From NCBI RefSeq assembly GCF_050948215.1, contig NC_135164.1, positions 8,003,116 to 8,067,115 of the forward strand: a stretch of DNA of 64,000 nt. Reading direction: 5' to 3'. The notes under the pieces are model-generated. The model was not told the DNA's origin, did not search any database, and saw only the letters and a program-made list of their open reading frames with translations. Origin of the DNA: Halictus rubicundus. Lineage: Eukaryota; Arthropoda; Insecta; Hymenoptera; Halictidae. The position numbers and the translations under genes were made by a program. Positions 12,437 through 22,938 of this stretch are shown piece after piece (position 1 is the stretch's first letter; every line of letters starts with the position of its first letter).

Positions 12437-12637
12437 TTAATTGTGATCGCGTCACGTGACCGAGTCGCGATGGAAGAGTGGGGAACAGCGCGGTAGGAGG
12501 GGAAACCAGAGTGGGGGAACAAGTCTTGATCTGGCAACTCTGGCTCGGACTACAGTACGCCTGACAGTTCGGTATACGGAAGCTGTGGAAGAATATTTTT
12601 CCACGAAAGGACCTATCAAGTGAACGAGAATAATTAA

Positions 12638-13095
12638 CACTAGATTTACGGAGCACTAAAAGTGGCTAGTTTGGATTATTTTATAAAAATACTAAGAATA
12701 TATCCAGGCAGATTTTTAGCAGGCTTTTACTATAATGTACGTTCCAAGGCATATATGTGTTAAATAAATTTCCTATAAATGCATTTTTGCAATCATAATA
12801 ATTGTAAATTAACCCTTAGCGCTCGAATGGTGACTCTGAAGCACCACCAGAAATTGTTGTGGCATTATTTCAAAGAAATTAGAAAAAATATTACGAAATA
12901 TTTGTTGCATTACAATATTTGTATTTAATAGATTACTAAACATTCAAAATGTAGAAATCGGATCAGTTTCGTTTGAATAAATTGAAAATATTGTAAGACG
13001 GAAGAAAAATTTAATTTTACATTAAAAATAGTGCCGAGTGCAAAGGGTTGAAGAACATAAAACCCGTCGTTTTGACGGGTCCCGTGGATCTAGTG
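12638..13095 (-). mobile_element. TTAA-flanked MITE (CACTAGGTTTACGGG family) split by a nested MITE
   Basis: TTAA lies at 12634-12637 and 13096-13099. The left end CACTAGATTTACGGAGCAC matches the reverse of the right ends of the copies at 22735-22938 and 29820-30010, so this copy is inverted relative to them. The right end is CCCGTGGATCTAGTG. Without the 235-bp insertion at 12813-13047 and its duplicated TTAA it would be about 219 bp, close to the 190-204 bp of its relatives. Confidence 0.85.
12813..13047. mobile_element. piggyBac-type MITE nested inside another TTAA MITE
   Basis: A TTAA (12809-12812) precedes CCCTTAGCGCTCGAATGG. The right end GTGCCGAGTGCAAAGGG is followed by TTGA (13048-13051), one substitution from TTAA. 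It lies wholly within the element at 12638-13095, which fixes the order of insertion: the CACTAGG-type element first, this one second. Internal sequence (AATAGATTACTAAACATTC and others) relates it to the 9.7- and 37.6-kb copies in reverse. Confidence 0.85.
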
Positions 13096-13206
13096 TTAAA
13101 CGAGAAAATAACATTTATGACGTCCTCTTCACGGTGAAACGTGTCCAATCACTGTATTGTAACTTCACAGATATGTCTCGCTAAAGAGATCTAATTTCTT
13201 TCTAAT

Positions 13207-13288
13207 AACCAACCACGGTGAAAATGACCGGCTTTCTATTTCGCAATTATTGAAATTATACAAACATTTTTGTAGGAAATTACTGAAT
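13207..13288 (+). repeat. MITE fragment, family shared with 15726-15809
   Basis: AACCACGGTGAAAATGACCGG, followed by a stretch with ATTGAAATTATACAAAC and TAGGAAATTACTGA, aligns with the reverse complement of 15726-15809 over about 80 bp. The outer terminus is not preserved here. It is a decayed copy with no coding capacity. Confidence 0.65.
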
Positions 13289-13360
13289 TGGCTTCTTCAC
13301 TCAAGCACATATTATATTAAAAATCGTCCAAAATTTAGCTGAATCGTCTCTCTTCTTTAA

Positions 13361-13791
13361 GGGGGCCGGCATGGTTTGAAATCCACATACGTATGCAATG
13401 GTCAAAACCTTTTCAAACTACAATATTGCAATGAGCAGTTTAGAAGTGGTCAATTGTGTTTCCTAAAAGTCCAATCTACGTCTGTATGGAGCCCAAATTG
13501 CGAATTTCTACCTCATCCTGGAGTAATTTGTAATATTCGGCAGAAAATTCGAATTCTGAAGCACAAGTATCACGTCACAAGATGGCTGCCGCTGAGAGAT
13601 TCTCTTAATTTCGAGAGATTCAGTGTTCGTATCGAAAAAAAGGCTCCATACAGACGTAGCGAAGACATGTACAAACACGGTGGTATGCATTTTTAATTGA
13701 TTACTTACTTATTTAAGACGTAAAATGTCTAGAAAAAAAGGCGCAGGATAACATAGCGTGACAGTCAAGGCCAAACGCCTGCCGGCCCCCC
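13361..13791. mobile_element. PIF/Harbinger-like MITE, 431 bp
   Basis: The left end GGGGGCCGGCATGGTTTG and right end GCCTGCCGGCCCCCC are inverted repeats. Both are flanked by TAA (13358-13360 and 13792-13794), the three-base target duplication typical of PIF/Harbinger elements. A second internal inverted pair, ACGTCTGTATGGAGCC near 13479 and GGCTCCATACAGACGT near 13642, strengthens a foldback structure. The open frame at 13376-13696 is a by-product and lacks a transposase domain. The superfamily call rests on three-base flanks only, so it is tentative. Confidence 0.7.
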
Positions 13792-15725
13792 TAAGACGTT
13801 TCACTTTTCCATGTTTTGGTGGGTTAATTTATTTAACAGTTGCTCGAACGTCTAAGTACTGTTATCGTGAGATCAACAATTCCTTTCTCGAATATACATA
13901 GACTTGTATGGTTTTGTGTAGCGTCTTATGGCATTGTCCTGGGGTGTACACGGTGCGGCGTTCGTCGCAGCAGTTCTTTCTGCGAGAGGACCTGCATAGG
14001 AGTGCACACGCCACCGTCGTGTATCGGTGCATTCGCTGCAACCAGGGCGTGGGTGTTCTTCAAGGCGGCGGTGGTGGCGCCGACGTTTTCACCGAAACTA
14101 CCGCTGCCCGATACGCGGCTCCGTTTGTTGCCACTCGAGCCCTGAACCGGCTACTTACCCTCTCGAGTATTTAGTATTCGAACGCTGGAATGCCGGGAGG
14201 TTGACGAACCTACGATTGTTCAGCGGCGGCCATTCTTTCCCGACGGATTTTCCCTTCCGTCTTTCAACCAGCTCTACCGGACCAAGTGGGACAGGCTGCG
14301 GATGAAAGCACCGTTTTTTTTTTCTCACGTAGATTTGTGAAAAATTTCGTAATAACAATCTGTAGACTTGTCATTTCCATGGTAAACAGTCGCAAGAATG
14401 CAGCCGGCTTCGGATTCGATGATTCCATAATGTGTTGTCGAGGTCGTCACCTCGGCTGGCGTTGCGAACGATGCGCATAAACATTTTCAGCCACTGGGTA
14501 TGTACATTGGATCAGGAGAGCGTTCGAACGTCTTTCAGAACGGTGTAACTTTGTTTAAATTGCAACAAATCACCTGACTTTTTTTTTTTTAGCAATTGGA
14601 AGAATTGGTTTACCGAAGAACGCGCAGAAAAGATTTTGAAAAAATGTCAGTTGTTGGGAATTATAGGAGCAAATGAAAATGGTACTTTCGAAAAATTTTT
14701 TATTTGAGCCTGTAATGAAAATTTAGAATACATGTTTTGTAGATATACGGTGGTTCTACACATACTGAAAATTTCGCGGTATTAAATGTCTCAATTTCTT
14801 CGACAATGCACGAGAATTAAGAGAAATAAAAACAGATTCTTTTCGTAGTAAATTTGACTTGGTTCGAGTTGATGAATGTTTCATAAATTCAGCGATCCCG
14901 AGGACGAGTGGAAATTTTCAATCGCCGACGACAAACGAGTGTATCGATGGAAAACAATTAGTGGTATCACGGTATAATTACGGTAAGTTTCCGTGGGATC
15001 TGTTCTAGCATGGTTTCCGCGAACTTAGCGTCTTCCACGAACCCCGGAGCGACGCAATACGCATTCCTGGAGATATTTAAACAATGCAGAACGGAGAGAC
15101 CAGTAAATCGGCGACTCACGGGTGAAATTGTGTTCTACGCGTTTCCGAGATAAAACGGAATTCCTTAAAAGCGAACAGTATTTCCCGACATCGGGCAACG
15201 CAGGGACTCGGGAAAATTTATCGTATCGCGGCTGATCGGCGGTATGCAAGGATGTTGGTGGCACCATTGCGATAGAATGTTTCGTTCTCCAATCCTACAA
15301 GCCTCTGTCCTTGGGACCGGGAATCCTGGGGCATTAATTTCGTCGTGGATGTATCATACGGTGGAACACTCGTCTTCTCGACTCTCAGCTGTTTTCTACG
15401 GACGCGTAGCGCACACACACACACTCACGTGTTTCCCTATCTCGTAGGCGAGAGATGGGGTCTTCGAGCTCGGGTAACTATGGTTTAACATGAGTCGGTG
15501 GTAGTAATCTCTGGTTGCGTTCACTCGAATAATTCGGATTCGCAATGATCCATTAAAAGAAAAATATATTTCCCAAACATAACGTATCGATTTCAATAGT
15601 CGTTGATTTTGACAGTACTCAGTCGTATTCAAAATTTTTTATTCTCTTCTTTTTATATGTTTTTCACGAAAAATAAAAATTGTATGCATCAATTTCAAAG
15701 TGCGGGACCAACACAGACGTTTAGT
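13792..15725. other. No gene seen; contains a CpG-rich patch and a weak repeat match
   Basis: Positions about 13920-14160 are GC- and CpG-rich with overlapping frames in three registers and no domain. The AT-rich segment about 14640-14770 weakly resembles the dispersed repeat at 28757-28925 (shared TAATGAAAATTTA core). Frames at 15025-15267 (minus) and 15396-15632 (minus) are unsupported. A short CA run sits near 15410-15423. Confidence 0.45.
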
Positions 15726-15809
15726 CAGTAATTTCCTATGAAAAGGTTTTTACAATTTCAATGATTGTGGAATAGGAGACCGGTCATTTAGACCGTGGTA
15801 GGTTTAGTG
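15726..15809 (-). repeat. MITE end fragment with TTAA boundary
   Basis: On the minus strand this copy starts right after TTAA (15810-15813) with CACTAAACCTACCACGG and continues with GTCTAAATGACCGG. The piece at 13207-13288 matches it. The far end cannot be placed, so this is one terminus of a TTAA-type element or a truncated copy. Confidence 0.6.
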
Positions 15810-15813
15810 TTAA

Positions 15814-18640
15814 TCATTTTAATGGGTTCAGACATTATCATATAATAAATCGAAAATTATATCGATACAGCGACGGTGGATACATAAAAATTTATTTCAC
15901 TTTTAATATCAGCCCTTCTCAACGAATCTATTCATTTTTGTTAATATTCGATTCCATACAGATGTTATAATTCTTGTACTAGAAGTTGTGAAAATTAGTA
16001 TGTGCATTCAGATTTTCTACGATTTTTATCACACTTCAATAATGAAATTCAATCATTTCCCATGGAAGCGTTTTCGTCATTTCAGTTGTTGCAGAATACT
16101 AATTCTGTCTCATTCGTCTATTTAATCGTGTCTTCCAGTAAATAAATGAGTTTGTTAAAGTCGAAATGAATGAAAATAATCCATGAAAATTATCGAAAAA
16201 GGACGTCATAATTTATTAGAAAATATCGGGAAGAACAGAAAAATGAACAGAGAAGAAATGCCGGACGGATATGTGTCGACAGTGATAGAAACAAATTGTA
16301 TTATTATTGCTGTGCAAAGAAAGCTCGTGAACAATCGTCGTCGATTCGTAATCCTTGCAAGATGCAAACAAGAAGATGAAAGAAACTGAGTTACGAGATC
16401 ACGCCGCTGGAAAGTAGTTCATTGACACAATTCTAAACGAGATGAAGTAATAACAAGATAATTCCGTTGATATGCGACCGTGTGCATTGCGCAGTTCGCT
16501 GCGCACCAGTCATTTTTCTCGTAAAAATTCGCGCAGCCATGTCGCACGGTTTTCATATTAATAGGCCGGCCGTCAGTGAATCTTTTCCGTTACGTACGGC
16601 ACGGAATTGCGAAACGAACGAGAAAACAATGAGACTTTATGACAATGTTTTATAGCGTCTCCGTCGTTTCTCGTGGGCCACGGATCGCGTGACGACAGGC
16701 TTAAAGTAAACGAGCGCGGCGGTTTCTTTTGCGGTCCACTCGTACAGTTTAATTTTAATTCGCCGAGGGTGATATCATGTGCGCCCGCATGCCTTTCCAT
16801 TAATCTCAATTACGGGGCAATTAAAAGCAGTTAACAAAACTGGGGTCATGGAACCGCTGTGCGCGGCGCCCACCTTTGCCAGCCGACTTTCTTCTCGTCC
16901 ACTTCGAAAATTGACATTGACGCTGCCCTGCGCACATTATTTATCAATTTCTCGCCTGTCTTTAATAATTACTTTCCCCTTAATATAGTCGCTTAAACCG
17001 AACGTCATTAGGATTTGCGTGATCTAAAATAGTTCGAAGAGTAATCATTGTGTAACAAACTCCGCCATTTTTATCGCAGTGACTAAATTATCTGATTTAT
17101 CGAGATTTTTTGGGGGGCGGTAATGGCAAAAACGAGTAAATGAAATTCAAAACAGAAAGATTAAATGAATTTAAGAATATCAGTACGTTATTTTCGAAAA
17201 ATATAAGTTTCTATTTAGGTACTGTATCTTATAATTGACGTAGACATTTCTTATTTTGTATAAATATCCAGTCTAAAAATCATGCTACGATTTCAAGAAT
17301 TTACTAGAAACGATTTATAGTCTCCCGAATAAAAGAGCCAATTTTAATTACTGAATGAGCCATGTCTAATGAAGAAAATGTTACGACTCAATAATTGCAT
17401 AAAACAGCAGACCAATTAACAAATGAAGCGACGGTGCAATTGTGCTCTGTAGTAGCAGTCTACGAAACAAGCAACTGACAATCTCCTGCATAAATTTCGA
17501 TTAAGCAAAATCACAAGTGTTCTAAGAATGAATCAATTAACAGGTCATTTGGTATCAAACAGTTTTTTGATCGATGAATACACCGACGCTGCACGACCGA
17601 CGGTGCATGTACGCAATATATCCACCGATTATGCAAAAACAAATTCATTATTCGTCTTGATAAATGTTACACGTAAGTGACAAGATCCACCGTTTCCGAG
17701 AGCTGATAAATAACAGGATATTTTCGTAGGCGAAATAACAATAACCGCATCGGCTCGGTAATAATGACGAATATCGGTAACGCTGCAGAAACATTGGCCG
17801 TTTCGCGATTATGGGAAGTGTCGGATGGAAATGCGGGCGTTAAATCAGGGACTGACACGAGCTTAACTCATTCCTCCCTATCGCGTTGGCATTCGTTGCG
17901 CGCGGAACCGAGATTCAGCAAACAATAGAAAACGCGTCCAGGGTAGCCGAGTGTGAAGATAATAGAGGGAACGAAGTTTGCATGTGTCAGCTGCCTCGGG
18001 ACTGCAAACTTTAATGTCAATTCTCCCTCGATGGATTCCTATTAATCATCGCTTATCGTCGCGTTTACTGTCTCGCAGTGCTGCTCGAATCCTTCCGCGT
18101 GAACAAGACATTCTTCTGATTATAATTCCCAGAAACGTAGAGCGACGTCCAACTAGTACCGACGTTTTTCTGTCGCGCCTCATTCTGCAACTACACATAT
18201 CAAATGAAACGACTGTATCGATCTATAAATGAATTCCCATGCTTAGAAATATTTCCAAATCGTTTTGCTTTTGTTAGTTGAATTGATATTAGTTACGCAT
18301 TAAAACATTCCCATCCTCAAGCAAGAATTTCCAAAGTGATTCAAGTTAAATTGTTCTTAATATTTACGATATTAATGTGGTCGATACTGATTCGTGCATT
18401 TAATAGAGCAGTAGATGATGCCACTTATAAAATGTTACTAACCCCACGTAAACACAGAAATAAGTATTCTATTTGCATAATACTTTTCAAACCTTGTACA
18501 ATAACTCCTAAAACTATTAGGACAATCAACTCATTTGAATTTCATATCAAGATTGATAGGATCTCTAAGGATAGGATCTCTAATTAAAAATTGCTAATAT
18601 AGCGATCAACTTTAGCTGTGCATTTTGAGTTTCACCAATT
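15814..18640. other. No gene seen
   Basis: Mostly AT-rich, with a mildly CpG-rich stretch at 16480-16900. The frame at 16183-16389 begins with ATG and encodes 68 residues rich in K, R and E, with no recognisable domain and no neighbours to support it. Other frames are shorter or start at non-ATG codons. Confidence 0.5.
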
Positions 18641-18823
18641 ACAGTGATTTCTCTACGTATGTCGCCAAGGCCTGGATGATAAACGTCGCGGAATTATCCT
18701 CACTACTCGAAGCTCGAACTTGGACGCCGAGGAGCGTAAACATAACAGGGCTCGGGTATGTCTCCTGGACGATACATGACGCTGACAAGACCCGTGTTGC
18801 TGACATATATCGAGAATTCACTG
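18641..18823. mobile_element. ACAGTG-family MITE, GC-richer subfamily, 183 bp
   Basis: The left end ACAGTGATTTCTCTACGTAT and right end GACATATATCGAGAATTCAC followed by TG form imperfect inverted repeats. The interior segment GGATGATAAACGTCGCGG matches, in reverse, the copies at 55762-55909 and 54575-54915. It shares its terminal motif with the 720-861 element but has a different, CpG-containing interior. Non-autonomous. Confidence 0.7.
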
Positions 18824-19606
18824 CAGTTTGATTTCATGGGTCTCTTCAGGATTGTGGTTTCGGTAATCAATGTGAAAAGAAGAACAACACCGCACCGTCC
18901 TGGAGTAAAAGGTACTTGTTCGTGTACTATAGCGGATAATAGTCTGTAATTACTTGCGCAGCAGATTTTCGACCGGCTGCACGAAAGAGCGAATTACCGG
19001 ATCCGTTGTGGATCATGCAAAAACGGTCTTAACAGAGGTTATCGGTTCATCTAGATCCCTATCATTTCGCGAAGTAGATTCTAATAGGACAGAAGGAAGA
19101 GCGGTTTCATGGGCGACCGGGGATCATTTGTTGCGTTTCCGACGCTAAGCCAAACTGAACAAGTCCCGCAAAAGGACACCTTAAAAGGGTCCATAGATTC
19201 AAAGTCACTCCGGGGGGTTCTTTCTCCTTTTACCGGAAGATCGTATCTACGTAGCTCCTTCTGCCTCCTATCTGGTTTGCACCATCGCTACGACCACGAA
19301 AACGAATCATTGCCGAACGGCTCTACAACCTGACACGTATAGCCTTGCTTTTGTGAATCAGTGCCCATTAAATTTTCTCGTTCGCAGGATCTCGGTATGC
19401 CCTCTACAAAATAGAAGCTCGTTTGCCTAGCCCTTTGAAATCTATTCAGTACCAAAAGTGACTGTTTAGGTCATTACTTTCCTCTTCTTCGCGGCCCTTC
19501 GCATTAATTCATTGTTGTTTGACGCCTCTATTACTGGACATGTCCCTATCTTCGTACTGTAAACACATTTTTCTATACTGACGTGTTTAATGTAACAGTA
19601 GTTTTT
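18824..19606. other. No gene seen
   Basis: Short overlapping frames on the plus strand (18954-19333) have no domain. Nothing else is visible between the MITE and the tandem array. Confidence 0.45.
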
Positions 19607-20204
19607 AATTTATTTGTCTTTACGGTTTTAAATTACACCCACTCATTTTTGGCATGACTGTGGATCTTTACAGAAATTAAAAGTTTCCAAATTTCTAATT
19701 TTATGGATCAGGAGCCAACCAAGAATTCATGTTTTCTTGTAACCCTTATTACTCGAATGGCGACTGTAAGGCACCACTAAAAATGGCTGTTTAATAGAAC
19801 AGTATTTTTTAATTTTTCTGTCTTTACGGTTTTAAAAATTACACCGACTCATTTTTGTCGTAGATGACTGTGGATCTTTATAAAAATTAAAAGTTTCAGA
19901 ATTTCTAATTTTATGGATCAGGAGCCAACCAAGAATTCATGTTTTCTTGTAACCCTTATTACTCGAATGGCGACTGTAAGGCACCACTAAAAATGGCTGT
20001 TTAATATAACAGTATTTTTTAATTTTTCTGTCTTTGTGGTTTTAAATTACACCGACTCGTTTTTGTCGTAGATGACTGTGGATCTTTATAGAAATTAAAA
20101 GTTTCAGAATTTCTAATTTTATGCATCAGGAGCCAACCAAGAATTCATGTTTTGTTGTGACCCTTAGTACTCGAATGGCGACTGTAAGGCACCACTAAAA
20201 ATCG
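19607..20204. repeat. Tandem array, three copies of a ~205-bp unit carrying a MITE end
   Basis: Units start at about 19607, 19811 and 20021. Each contains the motif GACTGTGGATCTTTA (19656, 19866, 20074), the segment GGAGCCAACCAAGAATTCAT, and then CCCTTATTACTCGAATGGCG with GCACCACTAAAAAT. That last part is the terminus of the CCCTTTGCACTCG MITE family (compare 12813 onward and the reverse of the 37.8-kb end). A MITE end was therefore captured and amplified as part of a tandem unit. No coding potential. Confidence 0.88.
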
Positions 20205-20240
20205 CTGGATCATTATTCAAAATATTTTCTACATTGTTAA

Positions 20241-20430
20241 CACTAGGTTTACGGGACCCGTCAAAATGGCGGATTCTACTATTTTTAAATTACGATTTAA
20301 TTATAAAATAAAATTTATTTCTTTGGGTATATATTATTCAAAAAACGACCAATAATTTGGACAGACACATTCTTGTTATATTTATAAAGTAATGTAAAAC
20401 GGTCACTGTTAGTACCCCGTAAACCTAGTG
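20241..20430 (+). mobile_element. TTAA-flanked MITE (CACTAGGTTTACGGG family), 190 bp
   Basis: TTAA (20237-20240) precedes CACTAGGTTTACGGGACCCG. The right end CCCCGTAAACCTAGTG is followed by TTGA (20431-20434), one change from TTAA. The interior shares TTTATTTCTTTGGGTATAT and TTATAAAGTAATGTAAAA with the copies at 22735 and 29820. No coding capacity. Confidence 0.88.
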
Positions 20431-20433
20431 TTG

Positions 20434-20553
20434 AATTCGTTTGCATTTAATAAATTACTAAACATTTCAGTATTGTACGAGTAAATTGCAGCATTTTCGT
20501 ATGTATAACATGAAAAATATATAGAAGGGGAATATTCTAGGTCGGAAATCACT
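20434..20553 (-). repeat. Fragment of the CCCTTTGCACTCG MITE family, reversed
   Basis: TAATAAATTACTAAACATTT, then GTACGAGTAAATTGCA and a stretch ending TTCTAGGTCGGAA, is the reverse complement of the left half of the 37586-37825 element. It abuts the CACTAGG-type MITE directly, and neither TIR of this family is present. Confidence 0.75.
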
Positions 20554-22734
20554 TTATTATTTGTTCAGAGAAAATTTTGGCGAATCAATTTCCCCGAGTC
20601 GATCCGATGCTTTATCGTCGAGTTCTCATTTCCGGGTCTGATTAGCGTAACGCGCGGAATTTTTTCGTCGATGAAATAGGAGCTGAATAGTTCCTCGTTT
20701 ACGGCACACTTTCTTGCATGTTATCGCGAGTTTTGATTGATCTGCTTCACTTCCTATGAAAGGCTCCCGATAAGTTCGGAACATCTGCAATTCGCATGAT
20801 TTTTCCTCTGTGTCTCCAATAACGACCTTATTGTTGACCGCGTCGGCCTTTCTTCGGAATTTCTCGGCTCCCATGATCGACACCACGCTGCGTCGGGAAT
20901 CTGAATACGGACCGTTTAAAAGGTGGATCATTGGCTTTACGGTGGGCTCGGTGGTAAATCACCAAAAGCATGTTTATTTAAAGGGAAATTTATGATTCGC
21001 GCAGCCGGCAGTAGTCGTTGGCTTTCTCGATTGTAGGCGACCTCGTCAGCGTACCGGCGTATTGGTACGTGGCCCGATAAAGATCGAATTGTTATTCACA
21101 CGAAATCAATGAACCACGAAGCTGGACGAGGCGTGATCCTTTTTTCTAATGATTTCAAAACGTTTCCACGACGTGTCACGGGATATCCACGGTCGCTTTC
21201 CATGCGACGCGACGATCGAAGTGTTTTTGCAATCAAACGTCACGCTGCAAGACAAATCTAAATATCGCGGTACTACATTTAAATTCACCGGCACACTATA
21301 TTAGAGTGGTTTAGCATACCCTTTCAAATTCGAAACTCAAAGCGTTGTTACAGACGAAGCAGAATGTCGGGCGAGACCAAAAGTTTCCTCTCCATTCCGA
21401 CAATTAACAGATCATCATTTCATTAGAAATAAAGTATTTTATCATTTGTATGACTCTGGACTCTATTGCGAAATATGTCTTTATTGAAAAATATGAGGTC
21501 TCATTTTCACTGAAAAATCTTCCTTCAAATGTTGATATGTTTGTCCCAGTATGAATTTCAAAGCAAAATGATCCACTCGAGACAGCCAATTTTTATTTTG
21601 TACAACAATTTACAAATACTGGAATTAGATTGACTATTTTTGTCACAATATAACGATGATCACTCATTGAAAGATCCATTAGAAACTATGATAAACCAAA
21701 TTCATGAAACACAAGATTTTGTTAAAAAATGTTTCAGTATACTTAGCCCACCTTCTGCTGATTGAATTGAACGTACGCAAGAGCAAGTTTATGAAGTGCT
21801 CGATGGTTACAACGAAAATAATGTATGACAAAATAATGTGAAGAAAGTCTAATAAATATGTACGTTATTAATTTCCTTTAAACGGAAATGCAGTTCTAAG
21901 AGAAGTCAGTTCTGTTCTATCATACAGTTCTAAATCGAATAGGCATTCAAGAGAAATGAGTTTTCTCTTTTTTTTTTTAGGAAATTACGACTTACAAAAA
22001 AGTTCTAATCACTGAAACCGTATGATAAATCGTAGTGCAAGGGGTTAAGGGTTTGGAGATTTTCTAGACTATCGTAAAGCATTCCCGAGACGCGGCAGAA
22101 GAAGGAATTCTAAGTTCTGGGAAACATTCGATCCCGTAGGTTCATATTACAGTCCTATCGAAACTAAAGGGCTGCCGCTTCACATGGTTCCAACCGTTTT
22201 TCCCTTCTTTTCGAATGTATTCACCTCCGCAGGCTGGCGCATCGAATTTCTATAATACGATTAAATAACGGAATGCTAGGTGATCAATAGTAGTATGTGC
22301 TCTGGCAAAAGTGCCTTATTCATCCTTCGATACGTCGGATACTCCCTTCAGCCCTACGGTTTAAGGGCAGAGGATCCGGCGTCGACCGGTTCCGCGGTAA
22401 AACGATTCCTCTTGCATTTTATTCTTTCCATTGACACTCGACACTACTATCGATGCACAATGATGCTGGTTAAAACTGATTAGCAAATGAAAGGCGTGGA
22501 AAGCAGGACACAGAACGAAAATTTTATACGTTCCGGAGGAAGTGTTTTTCAAACCAAGATGCATAATACAAGATGTACAATAAACCAAGGTGTATACTGC
22601 TTATACCTAATTCCTGAAGTTGCAAATAGATGCACTTAATCGTGTACATAACAAAAGACCCGTTACTTAAAATAGTTACGCACAATTTACTTCTCGGAGG
22701 AGACTATACATAACATGCAATTAACACTAGGTTT
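20554..22734. other. No gene seen; one orphan MITE-like end
   Basis: Non-coding. At about 22037-22047 the string GTGCAAGGGGTTAAGG looks like the right end of a TTAA element, but I cannot find its left partner. The minus-strand frame at 20626-20931 has 101 codons but no domain and no clear splice context. Confidence 0.45.
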
Positions 22735-22938
22735 ACGGGGCCCTTGAAAATGACGGGTTCTAATATTTTTAATTTACAATTATTAATAAAGATACATCCA
22801 TGAGGAATTATTCAACAAATTTATTTCTTTGGGTATATGTTATTTTAAAAAATGGCTAAAAATTTGGGCAGCACATTTTCTTGTTATTTTTATAAAGTAA
22901 CGTAAAATAGTCGCTTTTAGTGCTCCGTAAACCTAGTG
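22735..22938 (+). mobile_element. TTAA-flanked MITE (CACTAGGTTTACGGG family), 204 bp
   Basis: TTAA at 22731-22734 precedes CACTAGGTTTACGGGGCCC. The right end CCGTAAACCTAGTG is followed by TTAC (22939-22942), a one-base decay of TTAA. It is the closest relative of 29820-30010, sharing AAGATACATCCATGAGGAAT and the following bases. Confidence 0.88.
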
